Assembly (NCBI RefSeq): GCF_015206815.1
Contig: NZ_JADEXZ010000009.1
Span: forward strand, 1 to 64,000
Reading direction: 5' to 3'
Source: Fortiea sp. LEGE XX443
Lineage (GTDB): Bacteria > Cyanobacteriota > Cyanobacteriia > Cyanobacteriales > Nostocaceae
DNA: 64,000 bases
This document shows positions 38,188 through 50,822 of this stretch, in pieces; the first letter of the stretch is position 1, and each line of letters opens with the position of its first letter. The notes beneath the pieces are model-generated. The model had not been told where the DNA came from and ran no database searches. It worked only from the letters and a program-made list of their open reading frames with translations. The translations under genes were made by a program, and so were the position numbers.

Positions 38188-41061
38188 ATGTTAAGCAAGA
38201 ATCAGATGGGGCAGCCACAAAGACCAATAGCCGCCGAACAACCAATCATTGCTTTGGGACGTGTCCTCCAAACTATCAGAGAAGAGGATAATATTGACGT
38301 TCTGATGGATACTACTATTTCTTACATTAAAGAGCAGTTTGACTACAATCTGGTTTGGATTGCTTTATATGATCGCCTAAAACATACATTGATTGGTAAA
38401 GGTGGCATCGCACCTGATAGTGACACCAAGTTTTTACGCAAACAGATTGCGCTTAATCCCGGCGATCTTTTAGAACAGGTGGTAATTGAACAGCGTCCCT
38501 TGGGAGTTGCAGATTTGCGCCTGGAACCGCGTGCCGCAGAATGGCAAGAAATTGGCAAAAAATTTAACATTCAGGGAACAATCGTTTTACCAATTCGCTG
38601 TAAAGACCGTTTTTTAGGTTTGCTGTTATTTGGTTCGGAACGTTGGGGTTATCTGTTACCAGGAGAAGCCAAAGCTCGTTTGTTAATGGTTTTAGGTGAA
38701 TTGGGGGCTGTACTTGCTCAAAAAGAACTGGATTTGCAACAACAGCAAACCAAGCATTTAGATGAGCCATTATTAAATTTACTAGAAAATTTACGTACTC
38801 TCAATAATTTAGACCAAAAGCTGAAAGCAGTTGTACAGACAACACATCAATTTATTTCCCCTAGCCGGACGAATATTTACTGGTTTGAGCGACAAGGGCG
38901 TTATTTTTGGTGTCGGATGAGCAATCAACTTGCTAATATCGATCGCCACTCTAGCCAAAAGCAAATAGCGGCAGGAATGACAGTCCAGGATTTAAGCGAA
39001 TTTTATTATGCTTTGTCAGTCAATCAAATTGTTTGGATTGGTGATGAGCGCAGTTCCTTAAAAAGTCATTTTACAGCCAAGGTTTTGCAACGCTTACAGG
39101 TGCGATCGCTTTTGGCAGCACCTATTCTGTGGCAGAAGGAACTTTTAGGTTTTCTGGCTGTGGAATCTAATGAACCGCGCATCTGGACAGAGGCTGACAA
39201 AAATTTTGTCCAAAGTGCAGCAGGGTTAATCTCTTTAGTTGCTCCCACCGAAACGATGGAAAGCACCATCAAACAAATTCAAGATGATGCTCAATTAAAC
39301 AGTCAAATTGCCCAAGCTATCTATAACAATGATGACCTACAAGCAACTTTAAGTAACTGTGCGACTAAAGTTTTAACGCGAGTCGCAGCCAATCGTTTTT
39401 TATTGTTGCAGTACAATCCTGAGCAGCATAACTATCAAATTATTTTTCAAAGCCAACCACAAAATCGCCGTCCTTTGACATTTACCTTCCATGCTCCCAA
39501 AGATATGGATGAGCAGATGTTAAAGTCAGCCAAAACGGCGGTAGAGTTGCAGAACATAGAAGAAGATTTGCGGTTTTTTAACTGGCGACCCCTCTTATTA
39601 GAACATGGGATGCGATCGCTCTTAGTTTGTAACTGTACTCAAGGTCATACACCAAACGCGCTGTTGGTAATTGCTCACGAAACTAATCGTAGTTGGACAA
39701 CTCTGGAAAAAGAATTATTGTGGGTTGTCAGTCAGCAAATCGGCGTGATTGTGCGACAGTGGCAACTACAAACTGATACTGAACAACAGCAGCAAATTCT
39801 GCACAGTATTCAGCAATGCTTACGCATCCTCGAAAAAGCTCAAAGTACTCATGAGGAGAAACATCTAGAACGCACAGCACTAGAACAAATCGCTACTGTG
39901 CTTAATTCTCCTTTGGCGTTGCTATTATCGTGGTTGCCTGGAGAAAATTCAGCAGAAATTATTCCAGGAATAATTCATGATAGTCGGTTTGAGGTTGCAG
40001 TAGACAAAGCAATTCCCATCGAAACTGACGCTTTAATTCAGTGGACTCTAGCGAAAGAAGATTACCTTTGTGTGTATGCAGATGATTTGCCCCAAGGAAC
40101 CAGAAAATGGTTAAATGGTCAAGGTATTGGTAAAGTTTTAGCGATCGCCCTCCGCACTAGCGCTGATTATGCACCCACAAGTATACTATTAGTCGCAGAT
40201 CGTCGAGAACAACATTGGTCACAACAAAGCCTGAATGCTACAAAAACTCTGGTAACTCAATTAGCTTGGTCGCGTCGTCAACAGCAAATCACCCAACTAC
40301 TAGAGTCCACAACCCAAGAATTGCGACAACTAAATTGGTACAAACATCGCCGTCTTGAGGAGATTCAAAGAACAGCGACACTGTTATTGAGCCAGATAGA
40401 TGATTTGGGTATTCCGGCAAATGAACTCACACAGACGCGCTATAAGCTATTACTGCGGCAATTAGACCACACAACTGCTGCCATGACTGCTTTAGTAAAA
40501 CTTGAGCAGTGGCAATTGCATTGTAGTTCCGAAACCATGCCCATAGCCACATTGCTGAAGCGATCGCTAGAACGAGTCGAAAATTTACTCAAACAACGTA
40601 AACTGTGGGCAGGTGTGCATGGTTTGGGACAATCAGCTACAGATACGGATTCTAGTAACAGTGGTATATTCCTCAAAGGACTGCAACCTTCTAGTTATCC
40701 ATCATCATTGGCGATCGCTGGCGATATAGTGAAATTTGAATTAGTGCTTTATGAATTATTGGTTGTAGCCTGTAACCGTTCTCAAAGTGGCGACAGAATT
40801 GATATCTGGTGTCGCCGCTTAGAAGAGGGTTTGCTAGAACTGTCAATTACAGATAATGGCATTATTGAACCGCACCTACTGGCAGCACTGCAACATCAGA
40901 CACCCAAAGATGTACTAGCCGCTTCACAACTTAATCAACCACCGGGTTTACATCTGCTAATTTGCCAACAGTTAATGCAGCGCTTAGGTGGCGAGTTACA
41001 TTTCTATCAGTTACCAGATCATCGAGTAGTTAGCCGCTTGCTGTTACCTTTAGCAGTCTAA
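38188..41061 (+). CDS. Multi-GAF sensor protein with degenerate histidine-kinase-like C-terminus
   Basis: A 957-residue cytoplasmic sensor. Four GAF-type domains follow one another (about 25-185, 195-355, 365-540 and 545-700). The first has [19 protein letters not shown] and [19 protein letters not shown] helical segment (705-800) resembles a dimerisation domain but lacks the usual HELRTPL; only [13 protein letters not shown] offers a histidine. The end (805-955) resembles a HATPase domain with SITDNGII and [19 protein letters not shown], but the N box is weak ([10 protein letters not shown]). It may signal without kinase activity. No chromophore cysteine is obvious. It precedes two kinase genes on the same strand. 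Confidence 0.8.
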   Translation: MLSKNQMGQPQRPIAAEQPIIALGRVLQTIREEDNIDVLMDTTISYIKEQFDYNLVWIALYDRLKHTLIGKGGIAPDSDTKFLRKQIALNPGDLLEQVVIEQRPLGVADLRLEPRAAEWQEIGKKFNIQGTIVLPIRCKDRFLGLLLFGSERWGYLLPGEAKARLLMVLGELGAVLAQKELDLQQQQTKHLDEPLLNLLENLRTLNNLDQKLKAVVQTTHQFISPSRTNIYWFERQGRYFWCRMSNQLANIDRHSSQKQIAAGMTVQDLSEFYYALSVNQIVWIGDERSSLKSHFTAKVLQRLQVRSLLAAPILWQKELLGFLAVESNEPRIWTEADKNFVQSAAGLISLVAPTETMESTIKQIQDDAQLNSQIAQAIYNNDDLQATLSNCATKVLTRVAANRFLLLQYNPEQHNYQIIFQSQPQNRRPLTFTFHAPKDMDEQMLKSAKTAVELQNIEEDLRFFNWRPLLLEHGMRSLLVCNCTQGHTPNALLVIAHETNRSWTTLEKELLWVVSQQIGVIVRQWQLQTDTEQQQQILHSIQQCLRILEKAQSTHEEKHLERTALEQIATVLNSPLALLLSWLPGENSAEIIPGIIHDSRFEVAVDKAIPIETDALIQWTLAKEDYLCVYADDLPQGTRKWLNGQGIGKVLAIALRTSADYAPTSILLVADRREQHWSQQSLNATKTLVTQLAWSRRQQQITQLLESTTQELRQLNWYKHRRLEEIQRTATLLLSQIDDLGIPANELTQTRYKLLLRQLDHTTAAMTALVKLEQWQLHCSSETMPIATLLKRSLERVENLLKQRKLWAGVHGLGQSATDTDSSNSGIFLKGLQPSSYPSSLAIAGDIVKFELVLYELLVVACNRSQSGDRIDIWCRRLEEGLLELSITDNGIIEPHLLAALQHQTPKDVLAASQLNQPPGLHLLICQQLMQRLGGELHFYQLPDHRVVSRLLLPLAV

Positions 41062-41277
41062 TAAGCTGTTATTAGGCTTCTGGCTCAACACTGAGCGATC
41101 GTATGCAGGGATATGGGTTGCTCTTTAGTTTAGCATTCTGACTTCTGAATTCTTCTTCAATGTTTTGCTGTTGACAAGCAGCGTCTTAACCAAAGTGGCT
41201 TCAGCTATATTGTTTATTTACATACCAATATCTGGGAACACTAAATCTGTTAATCCTCAGAATTGAGTGGTGTGGTT

Positions 41278-44200
41278 ATGATTCCAGTGAGTATTCCCGG
41301 ATACAAGATAAGCAAAGAACTCTACAAAGGTTCGAGAACCATTGTTTATCGGGGGTATCGAGAGACTGATCAAAAACCTGTAGTCATAAAACTGCTAAAA
41401 AATAATTATCCAAGTTTCAGCGAACTGGTGCAGTTTCGCAATCAGTACACCATAGCTAAAAATCTCAACTCACCGCTAATCATCCAAACCTATAGCCTAG
41501 AACCCTATCAAAATGGTTATGCGTTGGTGATGGAAGACTTTGGGGGAATTTCATTAAAAGATTATTTCACCTCACTAGAGACACAAAATATTGCATCTCT
41601 ACATGAGTTTTTAGAAATAGCGATCGCTCTGTGCAACACCTTAGATATACTTTACCGTCAGCGCATTATTCATAAAGATATTAAACCTAGCAATATTTTA
41701 ATTAATGCCGAAACAAAACAAGTTAAATTAATTGATTTTAGTATTGCATCTTTACTACCACGAGAAACCCAAACCCTCATCAATCCTAATATATTAGAAG
41801 GAACACTTGCTTATATTTCTCCCGAACAAACTGGCAGAATGAATCGAGGGATTGACTATCGGACTGATTTTTATTCTTTAGGTGTAACTTTTTACGAATT
41901 ACTTGCAGGAAAATTACCTTTTGAGTCAAATGACCCAATGGAGTTGGTGCATTTTCATATTGCGAAAGCAGCACCTTTAGTACAAGAAATAAATCCACGA
42001 ATCCCCTCCGTATTCTCGGAGATTGTCAGCAAATTAATGGCGAAAAATGCTGAAGATAGATATCAAAGTGTATTGGGGCTGAAATTTGATTTAGAAAATT
42101 GTTTAACTCAGCTAAAAGAAACTGGTGAAATTAAGGGTTTTGAGATTGCCCAATGGGATGTGTGCGATCGCTTTCTCATCCCGGAAAAACTTTACGGTAG
42201 GGAACAAGAAATCGAAACCTTGTTGGAAGCATTTGGACGAGTTACCCATGGCACATCCGAACTGATGCTAGTTGCTGGCTTCTCTGGTATTGGCAAAACT
42301 GCTGTAGTCAATGAAGTACATAAGCCAATTGTCCGCTGGAACGGGTACTTCATCAAAGGTAAGTATGACCAATTCAATCGCAACATTCCTTTGTCTGCCT
42401 TTGTCCAAGCTTTCCGTGACTTGATAGAACAGTTGCTCAGTGAAAACGATGTGCAACTAGAGCAGTGGCGAAACAAAATTCTGTCTGCAATATCTGAGAG
42501 TGGACAGGTGATAATTGACGTAATTCCAGAATTAGAAAGGATTATTGGTAAGCAAGTACCTGTACCAGAGCTATCAGCAAGTGCTGCCCAGAACCGCTTT
42601 AATCGGCTATTTGTGAAGTTTATTCAGGTGTTCACTACAAAAGAGCATCCGTTGGTGTTGTTCCTCGACGATTTACAGTGGGCAGACTCAGCATCGCTGA
42701 ATTTGATCATGCTGTTGATGGGTGAAACCTTGAGAGGTTATCTGTTCATTATTGGCGCTTACCGCGATAACGAAGTATTCCCGGCTCATCCGTTAATGCT
42801 GACACTGGAAAAGATTGAGAAAGTAGCTAAGGTTAACACTCTGACCCTGACAAACTTGAGCCAATCGGATGTTAACAGTTTGATTGCAGACACGTTGAGT
42901 TGTTCAACAGAAGTTGTCTTACCGTTAACAGAATTAGTTTATCAAAAAGCCAAAGGCAATCCGTTTTTTACAACCCAGTTTCTCAAAGCATTACATGAAG
43001 ATGGACAAATTACCTTTAATCCGCCTCTTGGTGAGGGGAGAAGTGAAGGAGGATGGCAGTGTGATGTAGCACAAGTGCGATCGCTTGCCCTCACCGATGA
43101 TGTGGTGGAATTTATGGCAACACAACTTTTAAAGTTGCCTATCCAAGCCCAAGCAATACTTCAATTGGCAGCCTGTATTGGCAATCAGTTTGATTTGGCA
43201 ACATTAGCCATAATTTATCAGAAGTCCCAGACAGAAACCGCTTTGGACTTATGGAAAGCATTACAAGAAGGATTTGTTATTCCCACCAATGAAATCTACA
43301 AGTTTTATCAAACTGAGACATCATCTGCCTCAGTCCCAACATCAACACAGACAGTTAGCACCTGTGTTTACAAATTCTTGCACGATCGCGTCCAACAGGC
43401 GGCATACTCGTTGATTCCAGATGAGCAAAAACAAAACATCCACTATCACATCGGACAATTACTCTTACAAAAGATTTCTCCCGCTGCCAGAGAAGACCGC
43501 ATTTTTGAACTAGTCAATCAATTAAATTATGGAATTTCTCTGATTACCCAACAATCAGAACGAGATGAATTAACTCAACTCAACCTTACCGCTTGTCGCA
43601 AAGCCAGAGCCGCCACCGCCTATCAAGCAGCTCGTCAATATGCCGCAGTCGGATTGTCTCTGTTGGGAGAACAAGCTTGGCAACAGCAGTATAAAATGAC
43701 TCTCGCCTTGTATGAATTAGCGGCTGAAGTAGCTTTTCTGTGCGGTGACTTTGAGGCGATGGAAAAGTTTATTGATACTGTCATCGAACAAGCACACTCC
43801 GTACCTGAACAAGTTAATGTTTACCGCATTAGAATTCAATTTTATGTCTCTCAAAGTAAATTTACAGAAGCGATAGCGATCGCCCAATTGCTTCTGGAAC
43901 AACTTGGCGTAACGTTTCCCGACACACCCACACCAACGGATATTCAACAGAAAATCCAAGAAATTGGAGAACTGATTGGACACAGGAAAATTGAAGATTT
44001 AGTTCACCTCAGCGTCATGACAGATAGAGAAAAACTCGCAATTGTTCAAATTGCTAGTACTGTCATCTCCGCAGCTCATATTATTGGCTCCCCCTTGCTG
44101 CCATTACTGGTTTCGTTGTCGGTTAAACTATCCATTCAATATGGCAACACATCAGTTTCAGCCTTTCATTATGGGATGTATGGCATCATTCTGTGTAACA

Positions 44201-46740
44201 TGCTGAAAGATGTAGATACAGCAACACAGTTTGGTCAATTAGCACTCCAAGTTGTCTGCAAACTAGATGCCAAAGCGATTAAATCTGAAGTATTAGCGGC
44301 GCTGGGAGCATTTATCCTGCACCGCAACTCTCACATAAAAGAAACACTACTACTCTCGCAAGAAGGTTATACGACTGGATTAGAAGTCGGAAACCCAGAG
44401 TACGCTGGAAATAATGCCATTAATTTTTGTATTAATTCTTTTTGGTGTGGTCAACCTCTTGTCACCTTGGAACAAGAAACTCGTACCTACTGCGATGGTT
44501 TGGTGCAACTGTACCAACTGACAGCAGCTAATCGCTGCCTAATCGTTTGGCAATCTGTATTAAACTTATTGGGTTTTACAGAACATCCCTGCATTTTGTC
44601 GGGTGAAGCCCTCCAAGAAACAGAATTTCTGCCATTGCTGCTGTCTGCCAATGACTTGTTTGCACTATATTTTTTCTACTTATATAAGTTGACACTTTGT
44701 TTCTGGTTTGGGGAAATTCAGCAAGGGGCAAACTATGCGGTTGAGGTGAGACGCTATGCGATCGCTGGTGCTGGATTTGTTGGTGAACCAGCATTTTATC
44801 TCTACGATTCTTTGATTGTTTTAGCACAGTTGAGTCAACCGTCAGATGAGAAATCAGAAGCATTCCAGCGTGTGGCACAAAACCAAACGCAACTACAGCA
44901 TTGGGCGCACGATGCCCCCATGAATCACCAGCATAAGTTTGACTTGGTGGAAGCAGAAAAATGTAGGGTTTTAGGCAAGTACTCTGAAGCCGGGGATTGG
45001 TATGATCGCGCCATCAAAGGAGCCAAAGAAAACGGCTACATCCAAGAAGAAGCACTGGCCAATGAATTAGCCGCCAAATTTTACCTCGACTGGGGTAAAC
45101 AGCGGATTGCTCAGGAATATATCACCCAAGCTTACTATGGCTATGCTCGTTGGGGTGCTAAAGCCAAAGTCGTCGACTTGGAAAGACGCTATCCTCAAGA
45201 GCTTGTCCCCATCCTCCAGCCAACCCGTTTTCCTCTCTCAACTCACGAAACCATCTTTACATTAGAGAGTGTCACCTCCACTAGTTCCGCCACTTCTAGT
45301 AGTAGCAACGTCTCTGTGGCTTTTGATTTAGCTGCCATTCTCAAAGCTTCTCAAACTCTCTCCGGCGAAATTGAACTCGAAAAACTGCTCTCAGCTTTGC
45401 TGCATATTGTCATTGAAAATGCCGGAGCAGAGAAGTGTGTTTTTATGCTTGTGGAGTCAGATCGGTTGCTGATTCAGGCGTTAGCACAGCTTTCTCTTAG
45501 CCCTGTACAAAACAAAATCAACTTTTACCCGATCTTGCTCAATCCAAAGTCTGTTGAAGACTCTGTTGATGTGCCAGTTAGCTTAATTAATCATGTCAAA
45601 CGCAGTTTACGACCTGCTGTAATTATTAATGCCACAGTGCATCCGCAATTAATCAATGATCCCTACATTCACAAACAGCAACCGAAGAGTATCTTGTGCA
45701 GTCCAATTTTGCATCAGGGTAAGTTGCTAGGCATATTGTATCTGGAAAACAATTTAGCAACTGGAGCCTTTACAAGCGATCGCGTCGAACTCCTCAACTT
45801 ACTCTGCACTCAAGCTGCAATTTCCCTAGAAAATGCCCGACTGTATGAGCGTTCTCAAGAATACGCCCAACAGTTAGAACAGGCATTACACAACTTGCAA
45901 AATGCACAATTACAAATCGTCCAAAATGAAAAAATGTCTGCGTTGGGTAATTTAGTTGCTGGTGTGGCCCATGAAATGAATAATCCTTTAGGTTTTATTG
46001 CAGCGAGTCTCAAACAAGCCAAACCTACCATTGCTGATATTGTAGAACATTTGAAACTCTATCAAGAAAGTCTCACCAATCCAGGCGATAAAATTCTTGA
46101 TCATGCGGTCGAAATTGATTTGGACTATACCTTAGAAGATTTACCTAAAATAATTGATTCCATGATGATAGCGTGCGATCGCCTGAAAAATATCAGTACT
46201 TCACTCCGTACTTTCTCTCGTGCCGATAACGACTACAAAGTGCTATTTAACATTCATGAAGGAATCAACAGCACAATTTTAATTCTCAAACATCGTCTCA
46301 AAGCTAATGAACAACATCCAGCGATTGAAGTAGTTACAAAATATGATGCTAAATTACCTCGGATCGAGTGTTTCCCTGGGCAATTAAATCAGGTATTTAT
46401 GAATATTTTGGCAAATGCTATTGATGCTTTAGAAGAAGCAAACAATAGTAATTTTTTCCCAGAAAATCAAGCTAACCCCAATCTGATTACAATTAAAACT
46501 TTACTAGAAAATAACCAAGCAAAGATTATTATTGCTGATAATGGTATGGGAATGAGTGAAGAAATTAAACAAAAAATATTTGACCATTTATTTACTACTA
46601 AAGCAGTTGGCAAAGGAACAGGGTTAGGGCTGGCGATCGCTCGTCAAATCATAGTCGAAAAACATGGTGGTTCGATTCAATGCAATTCCTCTCCTGGGCA
46701 AGGTACGGAATTTGCAATTTTAATTCCAGTTCAACAGTAG
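41278..46740 (+). CDS. Hybrid Ser/Thr kinase - AAA ATPase - GAF - histidine kinase (HstK type)
   Basis: An 1820-residue multidomain kinase of the HstK type typical of heterocystous cyanobacteria. It begins with a Ser/Thr kinase domain (1-270) with [13 protein letters not shown] (about 131) and [14 protein letters not shown], where DFG is DFS. A STAND/AAA ATPase follows, with Walker [12 protein letters not shown] (about 333) and Walker [14 protein letters not shown] (about 460), then a long TPR-like helical region (640-1290). The end has GAF (about 1351-1510), HisKA with His in [13 protein letters not shown] (about 1565) and HATPase ([20 protein letters not shown]). ATG 41278 fits better than TTG 41263. 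The PAS kinase gene follows after 15 bases. Confidence 0.93.
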   Translation: MIPVSIPGYKISKELYKGSRTIVYRGYRETDQKPVVIKLLKNNYPSFSELVQFRNQYTIAKNLNSPLIIQTYSLEPYQNGYALVMEDFGGISLKDYFTSLETQNIASLHEFLEIAIALCNTLDILYRQRIIHKDIKPSNILINAETKQVKLIDFSIASLLPRETQTLINPNILEGTLAYISPEQTGRMNRGIDYRTDFYSLGVTFYELLAGKLPFESNDPMELVHFHIAKAAPLVQEINPRIPSVFSEIVSKLMAKNAEDRYQSVLGLKFDLENCLTQLKETGEIKGFEIAQWDVCDRFLIPEKLYGREQEIETLLEAFGRVTHGTSELMLVAGFSGIGKTAVVNEVHKPIVRWNGYFIKGKYDQFNRNIPLSAFVQAFRDLIEQLLSENDVQLEQWRNKILSAISESGQVIIDVIPELERIIGKQVPVPELSASAAQNRFNRLFVKFIQVFTTKEHPLVLFLDDLQWADSASLNLIMLLMGETLRGYLFIIGAYRDNEVFPAHPLMLTLEKIEKVAKVNTLTLTNLSQSDVNSLIADTLSCSTEVVLPLTELVYQKAKGNPFFTTQFLKALHEDGQITFNPPLGEGRSEGGWQCDVAQVRSLALTDDVVEFMATQLLKLPIQAQAILQLAACIGNQFDLATLAIIYQKSQTETALDLWKALQEGFVIPTNEIYKFYQTETSSASVPTSTQTVSTCVYKFLHDRVQQAAYSLIPDEQKQNIHYHIGQLLLQKISPAAREDRIFELVNQLNYGISLITQQSERDELTQLNLTACRKARAATAYQAARQYAAVGLSLLGEQAWQQQYKMTLALYELAAEVAFLCGDFEAMEKFIDTVIEQAHSVPEQVNVYRIRIQFYVSQSKFTEAIAIAQLLLEQLGVTFPDTPTPTDIQQKIQEIGELIGHRKIEDLVHLSVMTDREKLAIVQIASTVISAAHIIGSPLLPLLVSLSVKLSIQYGNTSVSAFHYGMYGIILCNMLKDVDTATQFGQLALQVVCKLDAKAIKSEVLAALGAFILHRNSHIKETLLLSQEGYTTGLEVGNPEYAGNNAINFCINSFWCGQPLVTLEQETRTYCDGLVQLYQLTAANRCLIVWQSVLNLLGFTEHPCILSGEALQETEFLPLLLSANDLFALYFFYLYKLTLCFWFGEIQQGANYAVEVRRYAIAGAGFVGEPAFYLYDSLIVLAQLSQPSDEKSEAFQRVAQNQTQLQHWAHDAPMNHQHKFDLVEAEKCRVLGKYSEAGDWYDRAIKGAKENGYIQEEALANELAAKFYLDWGKQRIAQEYITQAYYGYARWGAKAKVVDLERRYPQELVPILQPTRFPLSTHETIFTLESVTSTSSATSSSSNVSVAFDLAAILKASQTLSGEIELEKLLSALLHIVIENAGAEKCVFMLVESDRLLIQALAQLSLSPVQNKINFYPILLNPKSVEDSVDVPVSLINHVKRSLRPAVIINATVHPQLINDPYIHKQQPKSILCSPILHQGKLLGILYLENNLATGAFTSDRVELLNLLCTQAAISLENARLYERSQEYAQQLEQALHNLQNAQLQIVQNEKMSALGNLVAGVAHEMNNPLGFIAASLKQAKPTIADIVEHLKLYQESLTNPGDKILDHAVEIDLDYTLEDLPKIIDSMMIACDRLKNISTSLRTFSRADNDYKVLFNIHEGINSTILILKHRLKANEQHPAIEVVTKYDAKLPRIECFPGQLNQVFMNILANAIDALEEANNSNFFPENQANPNLITIKTLLENNQAKIIIADNGMGMSEEIKQKIFDHLFTTKAVGKGTGLGLAIARQIIVEKHGGSIQCNSSPGQGTEFAILIPVQQ

Positions 46741-46755
46741 AAGAAAGGAAAATTA

Positions 46756-49290
46756 ATGTACACTGAAGTCCTCGAACAAGAAATTGCTTTTCTCCGGCAA
46801 CAAAACGCCGATTTACAGCAACAATTGGCAAAATCAATCACTGAATTCACTGGAAAAATTGCCCAACTAGAACACGAGCTTAGAGAATCTCAACAACTCT
46901 TACAAAGCAATTGTCAAGCAGAACTAGCCCTTCAAGCTTCCCAAGCAGAATTACTGGCATTGTTTAACGCCATACAAGATGTAATTCTCATCCTTGATGC
47001 AGAAGGACGTTATCTAAAAATTGCTCCTAGCAGTGCGCCTTTACTGTACCAACCACCTGGGGAACTACTAGGTAAAACCATGCACGAAGTTTTACCACCG
47101 GCTTTTGCTAACTTGTTTCTCAACTGTATCCAAAAGTCACTAAAAACCAAACAAACTATCAAACTAGAATATAGTTTGTCTATTGCTAATCAAGAGGTTT
47201 GGTTTGAGGCAAGTATTGCACCAATGAGTGAGAATACTGTTGTTTGTTTAGCGAGGGATATTAGCCATCACAAAGCATCTAAAGCTGCCTTAGCAGACAA
47301 TGAAACTAAGTATCGCAACTTGGTGGAAAATATCAGCGATCTGATTTTTTCCATGTCTTTAGATGGCAGATTTACTTATGTTTCACCCCAGTTCAAAAAT
47401 ATTTTAGGATGGGAACCTTCGGAACTATTGGGTCAACTTTTTGCACTACTACTTCATCCTGATGATTTATTATTTGCCCAGAGCAACATTCAAGAAATGG
47501 TCGCAACCAAAAGCCAGCGAACCCAAATAGAATTTCGTCATCAACGCAAAGATGGTAGCTGGTGCTGGATGAGATCAGTAACGGCTCCAATTTTCAATTC
47601 AGACGGTGAAATGAAGGGTTTTCACGGGGTTCTTAGCGATATCAGCGGTCGCAAACAGGTAGAGGCAGCCCTAAGTCAGCGAGAAACTCAGTATCGCAGC
47701 ATTTTCGAGACTGTCCATGATGGCATTATTGTTGTTGATTTAGATACTGGTAAGATTGTCGCTGCCAATCCTGCTTTTTGTCAGATGCACGGCTATTCTC
47801 AAGCAGAATTTTTGCAATTAAGTCCTACAGATTTCATCCATCCAGATTCTTTGCCGCAATTTGAGGAATTCATCGACTCAGTCAAGAAAGGACTTGAATT
47901 TCATGCTCAAGCTATAGATATTCACAAAAATGGTACTTACTTTGATGTAGAAGTCACAGGTACACTGTTGAACTACGATGGCAAACCCCATGCACTTTCG
48001 GTAGTGCGAGATATTAGTGAGCGGAAACGAGCGGAACAAGAGCAAAGGCGACTGCTAACTATTTTAGAAGCCACAACCGATATTGTAGGTATGGCTGATG
48101 CTGTCGGAAATAATTGCTATCTCAACAAGGCAGGTCAGAAAATTTTAGGTATTCTCGCATCAGAAATCAACAAATTTCATATTACCGAGGTATCGATATC
48201 AGATGAATTCCAGAATGAGATTCTACCTACCGTACTTCGAGAAGGGATTTGGTCTGGAGAATCTATCTTCCGCAGTCGCAATGGCGAAGAAATACCAGTT
48301 TCCCAGGTGTTGATTGCCCACAAAAATAAGCAAGGTGAAGTAGAATTCTTTTCAACTATTGCCCGTGATATTCGCGAACGCTTGCAAATCGAAGCTCAAC
48401 TCAGACAACAAGCCGAAGATTTAGCCCAAACTCTGCAAGAACTTCAACGCACTCAAGCACAGATGATTCAAGCAGAAAAAATGTCCAGCCTTGGTCAACT
48501 GGTTGCTGGAGTTGCTCATGAAATCAACAATCCCGTCAATTTTATCCACGGTAATCTTAGCTATCTAGAAGAACATAGCCGAGATTTATTACGGTTAATT
48601 AATGTATATCAACCCACTAAAGTTCCTGAATTTAAAGCTTTATGCCAGGAAATTGACCTGGAGTACATTCAGGAAGATTTACCAAAAATTTTGAGTTCTA
48701 TGAAAGTGGGGACTCAACGCATCCGCCAAATTGTGTTATCACTCCGTACCTTCTCACGCATGGATGAAGCCGAGTTCAAAGCAGTGGATATTCACGAAAG
48801 CATAGACAGTACTTTGATGATTTTGCAACATCGTCTCAAAGCAAAGCCGGAATTTCCCGAAATTCAGGTGATCCAGGACTACGGCAAATTACCTTTAGTA
48901 GAATGCTATGCGGGACAACTGAATCAGGTGTTTATGAATATTCTGGCAAATGCTATTGATGCTTTAGAACAAGGAAGAGACAATGAAGTTTCACTTCCCA
49001 CCATTACCATTAATACTACATTTATTGATTCTGATTGGGTGAAAGTTGCGATCGCTGACAACGGTGTGGGAATGTCTGAGCAGGTTCAAAAACAGGTTTT
49101 CAATCCATTCTTTACCACCAAGCCTGTGGGTAAGGGAACAGGCATGGGAATGTCTATCAGTTATCAAATTATCACTGAAAAACATGGTGGTAAATTGGAG
49201 TGTTACTCAAAACCAGGAGAAGGAACAGAATTTATCATTACAATTCCAATTCAGCACTTATGTAGCGGTTCTCATACCGTTTCACCTTAA
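46756..49290 (+). CDS. Multi-PAS histidine kinase
   Basis: An 844-residue cytoplasmic sensor kinase. An N-terminal coiled coil (1-60) is followed by four PAS domains (about 65-170, 190-310, 318-430 and 435-555; for example ISDLIFSMSLDGRFTYVSPQ and VHDGIIVVDLDTGKIVAANP), some with PAC ends. A coiled stretch leads to HisKA with His near 586 ([20 protein letters not shown]) and HATPase ([35 protein letters not shown]). It starts 15 bases after the hybrid kinase and has GAAAGGAAAAT upstream, so the two are an operon. Their transmitter domains are alike, suggesting duplication. There is no receiver domain or regulator next door. Confidence 0.93.
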   Translation: MYTEVLEQEIAFLRQQNADLQQQLAKSITEFTGKIAQLEHELRESQQLLQSNCQAELALQASQAELLALFNAIQDVILILDAEGRYLKIAPSSAPLLYQPPGELLGKTMHEVLPPAFANLFLNCIQKSLKTKQTIKLEYSLSIANQEVWFEASIAPMSENTVVCLARDISHHKASKAALADNETKYRNLVENISDLIFSMSLDGRFTYVSPQFKNILGWEPSELLGQLFALLLHPDDLLFAQSNIQEMVATKSQRTQIEFRHQRKDGSWCWMRSVTAPIFNSDGEMKGFHGVLSDISGRKQVEAALSQRETQYRSIFETVHDGIIVVDLDTGKIVAANPAFCQMHGYSQAEFLQLSPTDFIHPDSLPQFEEFIDSVKKGLEFHAQAIDIHKNGTYFDVEVTGTLLNYDGKPHALSVVRDISERKRAEQEQRRLLTILEATTDIVGMADAVGNNCYLNKAGQKILGILASEINKFHITEVSISDEFQNEILPTVLREGIWSGESIFRSRNGEEIPVSQVLIAHKNKQGEVEFFSTIARDIRERLQIEAQLRQQAEDLAQTLQELQRTQAQMIQAEKMSSLGQLVAGVAHEINNPVNFIHGNLSYLEEHSRDLLRLINVYQPTKVPEFKALCQEIDLEYIQEDLPKILSSMKVGTQRIRQIVLSLRTFSRMDEAEFKAVDIHESIDSTLMILQHRLKAKPEFPEIQVIQDYGKLPLVECYAGQLNQVFMNILANAIDALEQGRDNEVSLPTITINTTFIDSDWVKVAIADNGVGMSEQVQKQVFNPFFTTKPVGKGTGMGMSISYQIITEKHGGKLECYSKPGEGTEFIITIPIQHLCSGSHTVSP

Positions 49291-49468
49291 GGTTGATACA
49301 GATGGCAAGCAGGGGAAGCAAGAAAAGTGATTTGTATCAAGAATTTCGTGAAATGGTATCAGTTGGGTGCAATTATAGATAAACTTTACTCAGAATAGGT
49401 ATTAAATTTAAATATCAATTAACTATTTTTCAGTATAATGACTAGGTAGTAAAATTACTTAGAAAAGT

Positions 49469-50050
49469 ATGAAGCTCCTTTTAACTGGAACTGTTATAGG
49501 TGCAGCAATAATTGCTTTAAATCCTTTAGCAGCTAATGCCGCAGGTTTTTCTTTCACCAGTACGCTGAATGGCGCTCAAGAAAATCCACCGATTAGTACA
49601 CCAGCTACAGGTACAGCTACAGGTACACTTACTGGTGATCCTGGTAGTTGGGTTTTCAGCTATGTAGTTAATTATTCTGGGTTGCAAGGTGTTATTGCTG
49701 CTCCTTTTGCCCACATACATGTTGCACCTGTAGGAGTGAATGGCCCGATAGTACACGATTTAGATGGTGCAAATGTTCCACCCATTGCAGGTAGTACTTC
49801 TGGTACGATTACAGGTGATTGGCGGTTTGATGACATCTCTAGACCTTTAACCGACGTTCTAGCTCAACAGCTAATCAATGGCAACACTTACTTTAATATC
49901 CATACAAGCCTCTTTCCAGCTGGAGAACTTCGTGGGCAAATTCAATCTGTTCCCGAACCTCCAACTCAGTTGGGTTTGTTGGCACTAAGTGCTTGGGGTA
50001 TTAGCTGGCAATTTAAGCGTCAAAAAAATAAACAGAAGTTACCCAGTTAA
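49469..50050 (+). CDS. CHRD-domain protein with PEP-CTERM anchor
   Basis: A 193-residue exported protein. A signal peptide (to about 24, NPLAANAAG) is followed by a CHRD domain (27-155: FTSTLNGAQENPPISTPATG, then APFAHIHVAPVGVNGPIV and NIHTSLFPAGELRGQI, with the family's His and Gly-Glu-Arg-Gly marks). The C-terminus is VPEP followed by a hydrophobic helix (LGLLALSAWGISW) and basic residues. CHRD domains occur in extracellular and surface proteins; no activity is established. Sorting by an exosortase encoded elsewhere is expected. Confidence 0.9.
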   Translation: MKLLLTGTVIGAAIIALNPLAANAAGFSFTSTLNGAQENPPISTPATGTATGTLTGDPGSWVFSYVVNYSGLQGVIAAPFAHIHVAPVGVNGPIVHDLDGANVPPIAGSTSGTITGDWRFDDISRPLTDVLAQQLINGNTYFNIHTSLFPAGELRGQIQSVPEPPTQLGLLALSAWGISWQFKRQKNKQKLPS

Positions 50051-50070
50051 CTTTTATAAATACCTTAACA

Positions 50071-50096
50071 TAGAGACGTTTTATGAAACGTCTCTA
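50071..50096. repeat. TAGAGACGTTT palindromic repeat after the CHRD gene
   Basis: TAGAGACGTTT and AAACGTCTCTA form perfect 11-bp arms around TATG, 21 bases after the stop. It is a third copy of the GTAGAGAC repeat family. The gap 50097-50447 shows no other feature. Confidence 0.8.
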
Positions 50097-50447
50097 TAAG
50101 TATATTTTTCATTAGCGTGCAATATTTTTTTACGTGCCAAATTCAGCTTTTGGGTAATTCTGCCCATTGTGGAGCGATTCCCCACATCTTGCCATTTCAG
50201 ACAACCCAGAATCCCTATATTCTAGATAACTTTGCTTTAACTATTTAGATCAAATACTCAAATATTTCCAGCGACAACAACTCTTGTATAAAATAGAACT
50301 ATATTAATGGACAATTAGTTGATAACTAAGTCTATTGGCAGATGAGATTGATATTTCTGCGCCAAAGTATCCCCCCTGGGTAGCAAACTGGTTATAATTA
50401 TTTTCCGTTTCTCTTGTAAATCAACTTTAAATCTTCACAGTATTTAT

Positions 50448-50606
50448 ATGGGGCGTTATCGTTCTAAATCTGACCTACCTACAAAAATCTGCCCGGTATG
50501 TCAACGTCCCTTCACTTGGCGAAAAAAATGGCAAGATTGCTGGGACGAAGTTAAATACTGCTCAGAACGTTGCCGTCGTCGCCGTTCTGAGGCCAAAACG
50601 GAGTAA
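50448..50606 (+). CDS. DUF2256 small zinc-binding-type protein
   Basis: ATG 50448 opens a 52-codon frame. TKICPVCQRPFTWRKKWQDC followed by WDEVKYCSERCRRRR is the DUF2256 signature: CPxC, the FTWRKKW stretch and YCSxRC, likely one metal site. The family is widespread in bacteria next to photolyase-type genes or alone; its function is unknown. There is no ribosome site of note upstream. Heptamer-like repeats follow the stop. Confidence 0.88.
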   Translation: MGRYRSKSDLPTKICPVCQRPFTWRKKWQDCWDEVKYCSERCRRRRSEAKTE

Positions 50607-50822
50607 AAAGTGAAATATGAAGTATGGCAGGTGACAGGGAACAGGTGACACTTCGGCATGGTTCGACTGCGCTCACCAGCCGCTCAGTGACCGCATGTGA
50701 CAAGGTTAAAAGTCTTTTAGTGCATGAGTTTTATCATTGGCCGATGTCCTAACTGCCTTGGCTACTGCTGTATGAAGTGTAAAATCAACTTTAACTTAGA
50801 CGCAAATAGCGCAAAAATATAG

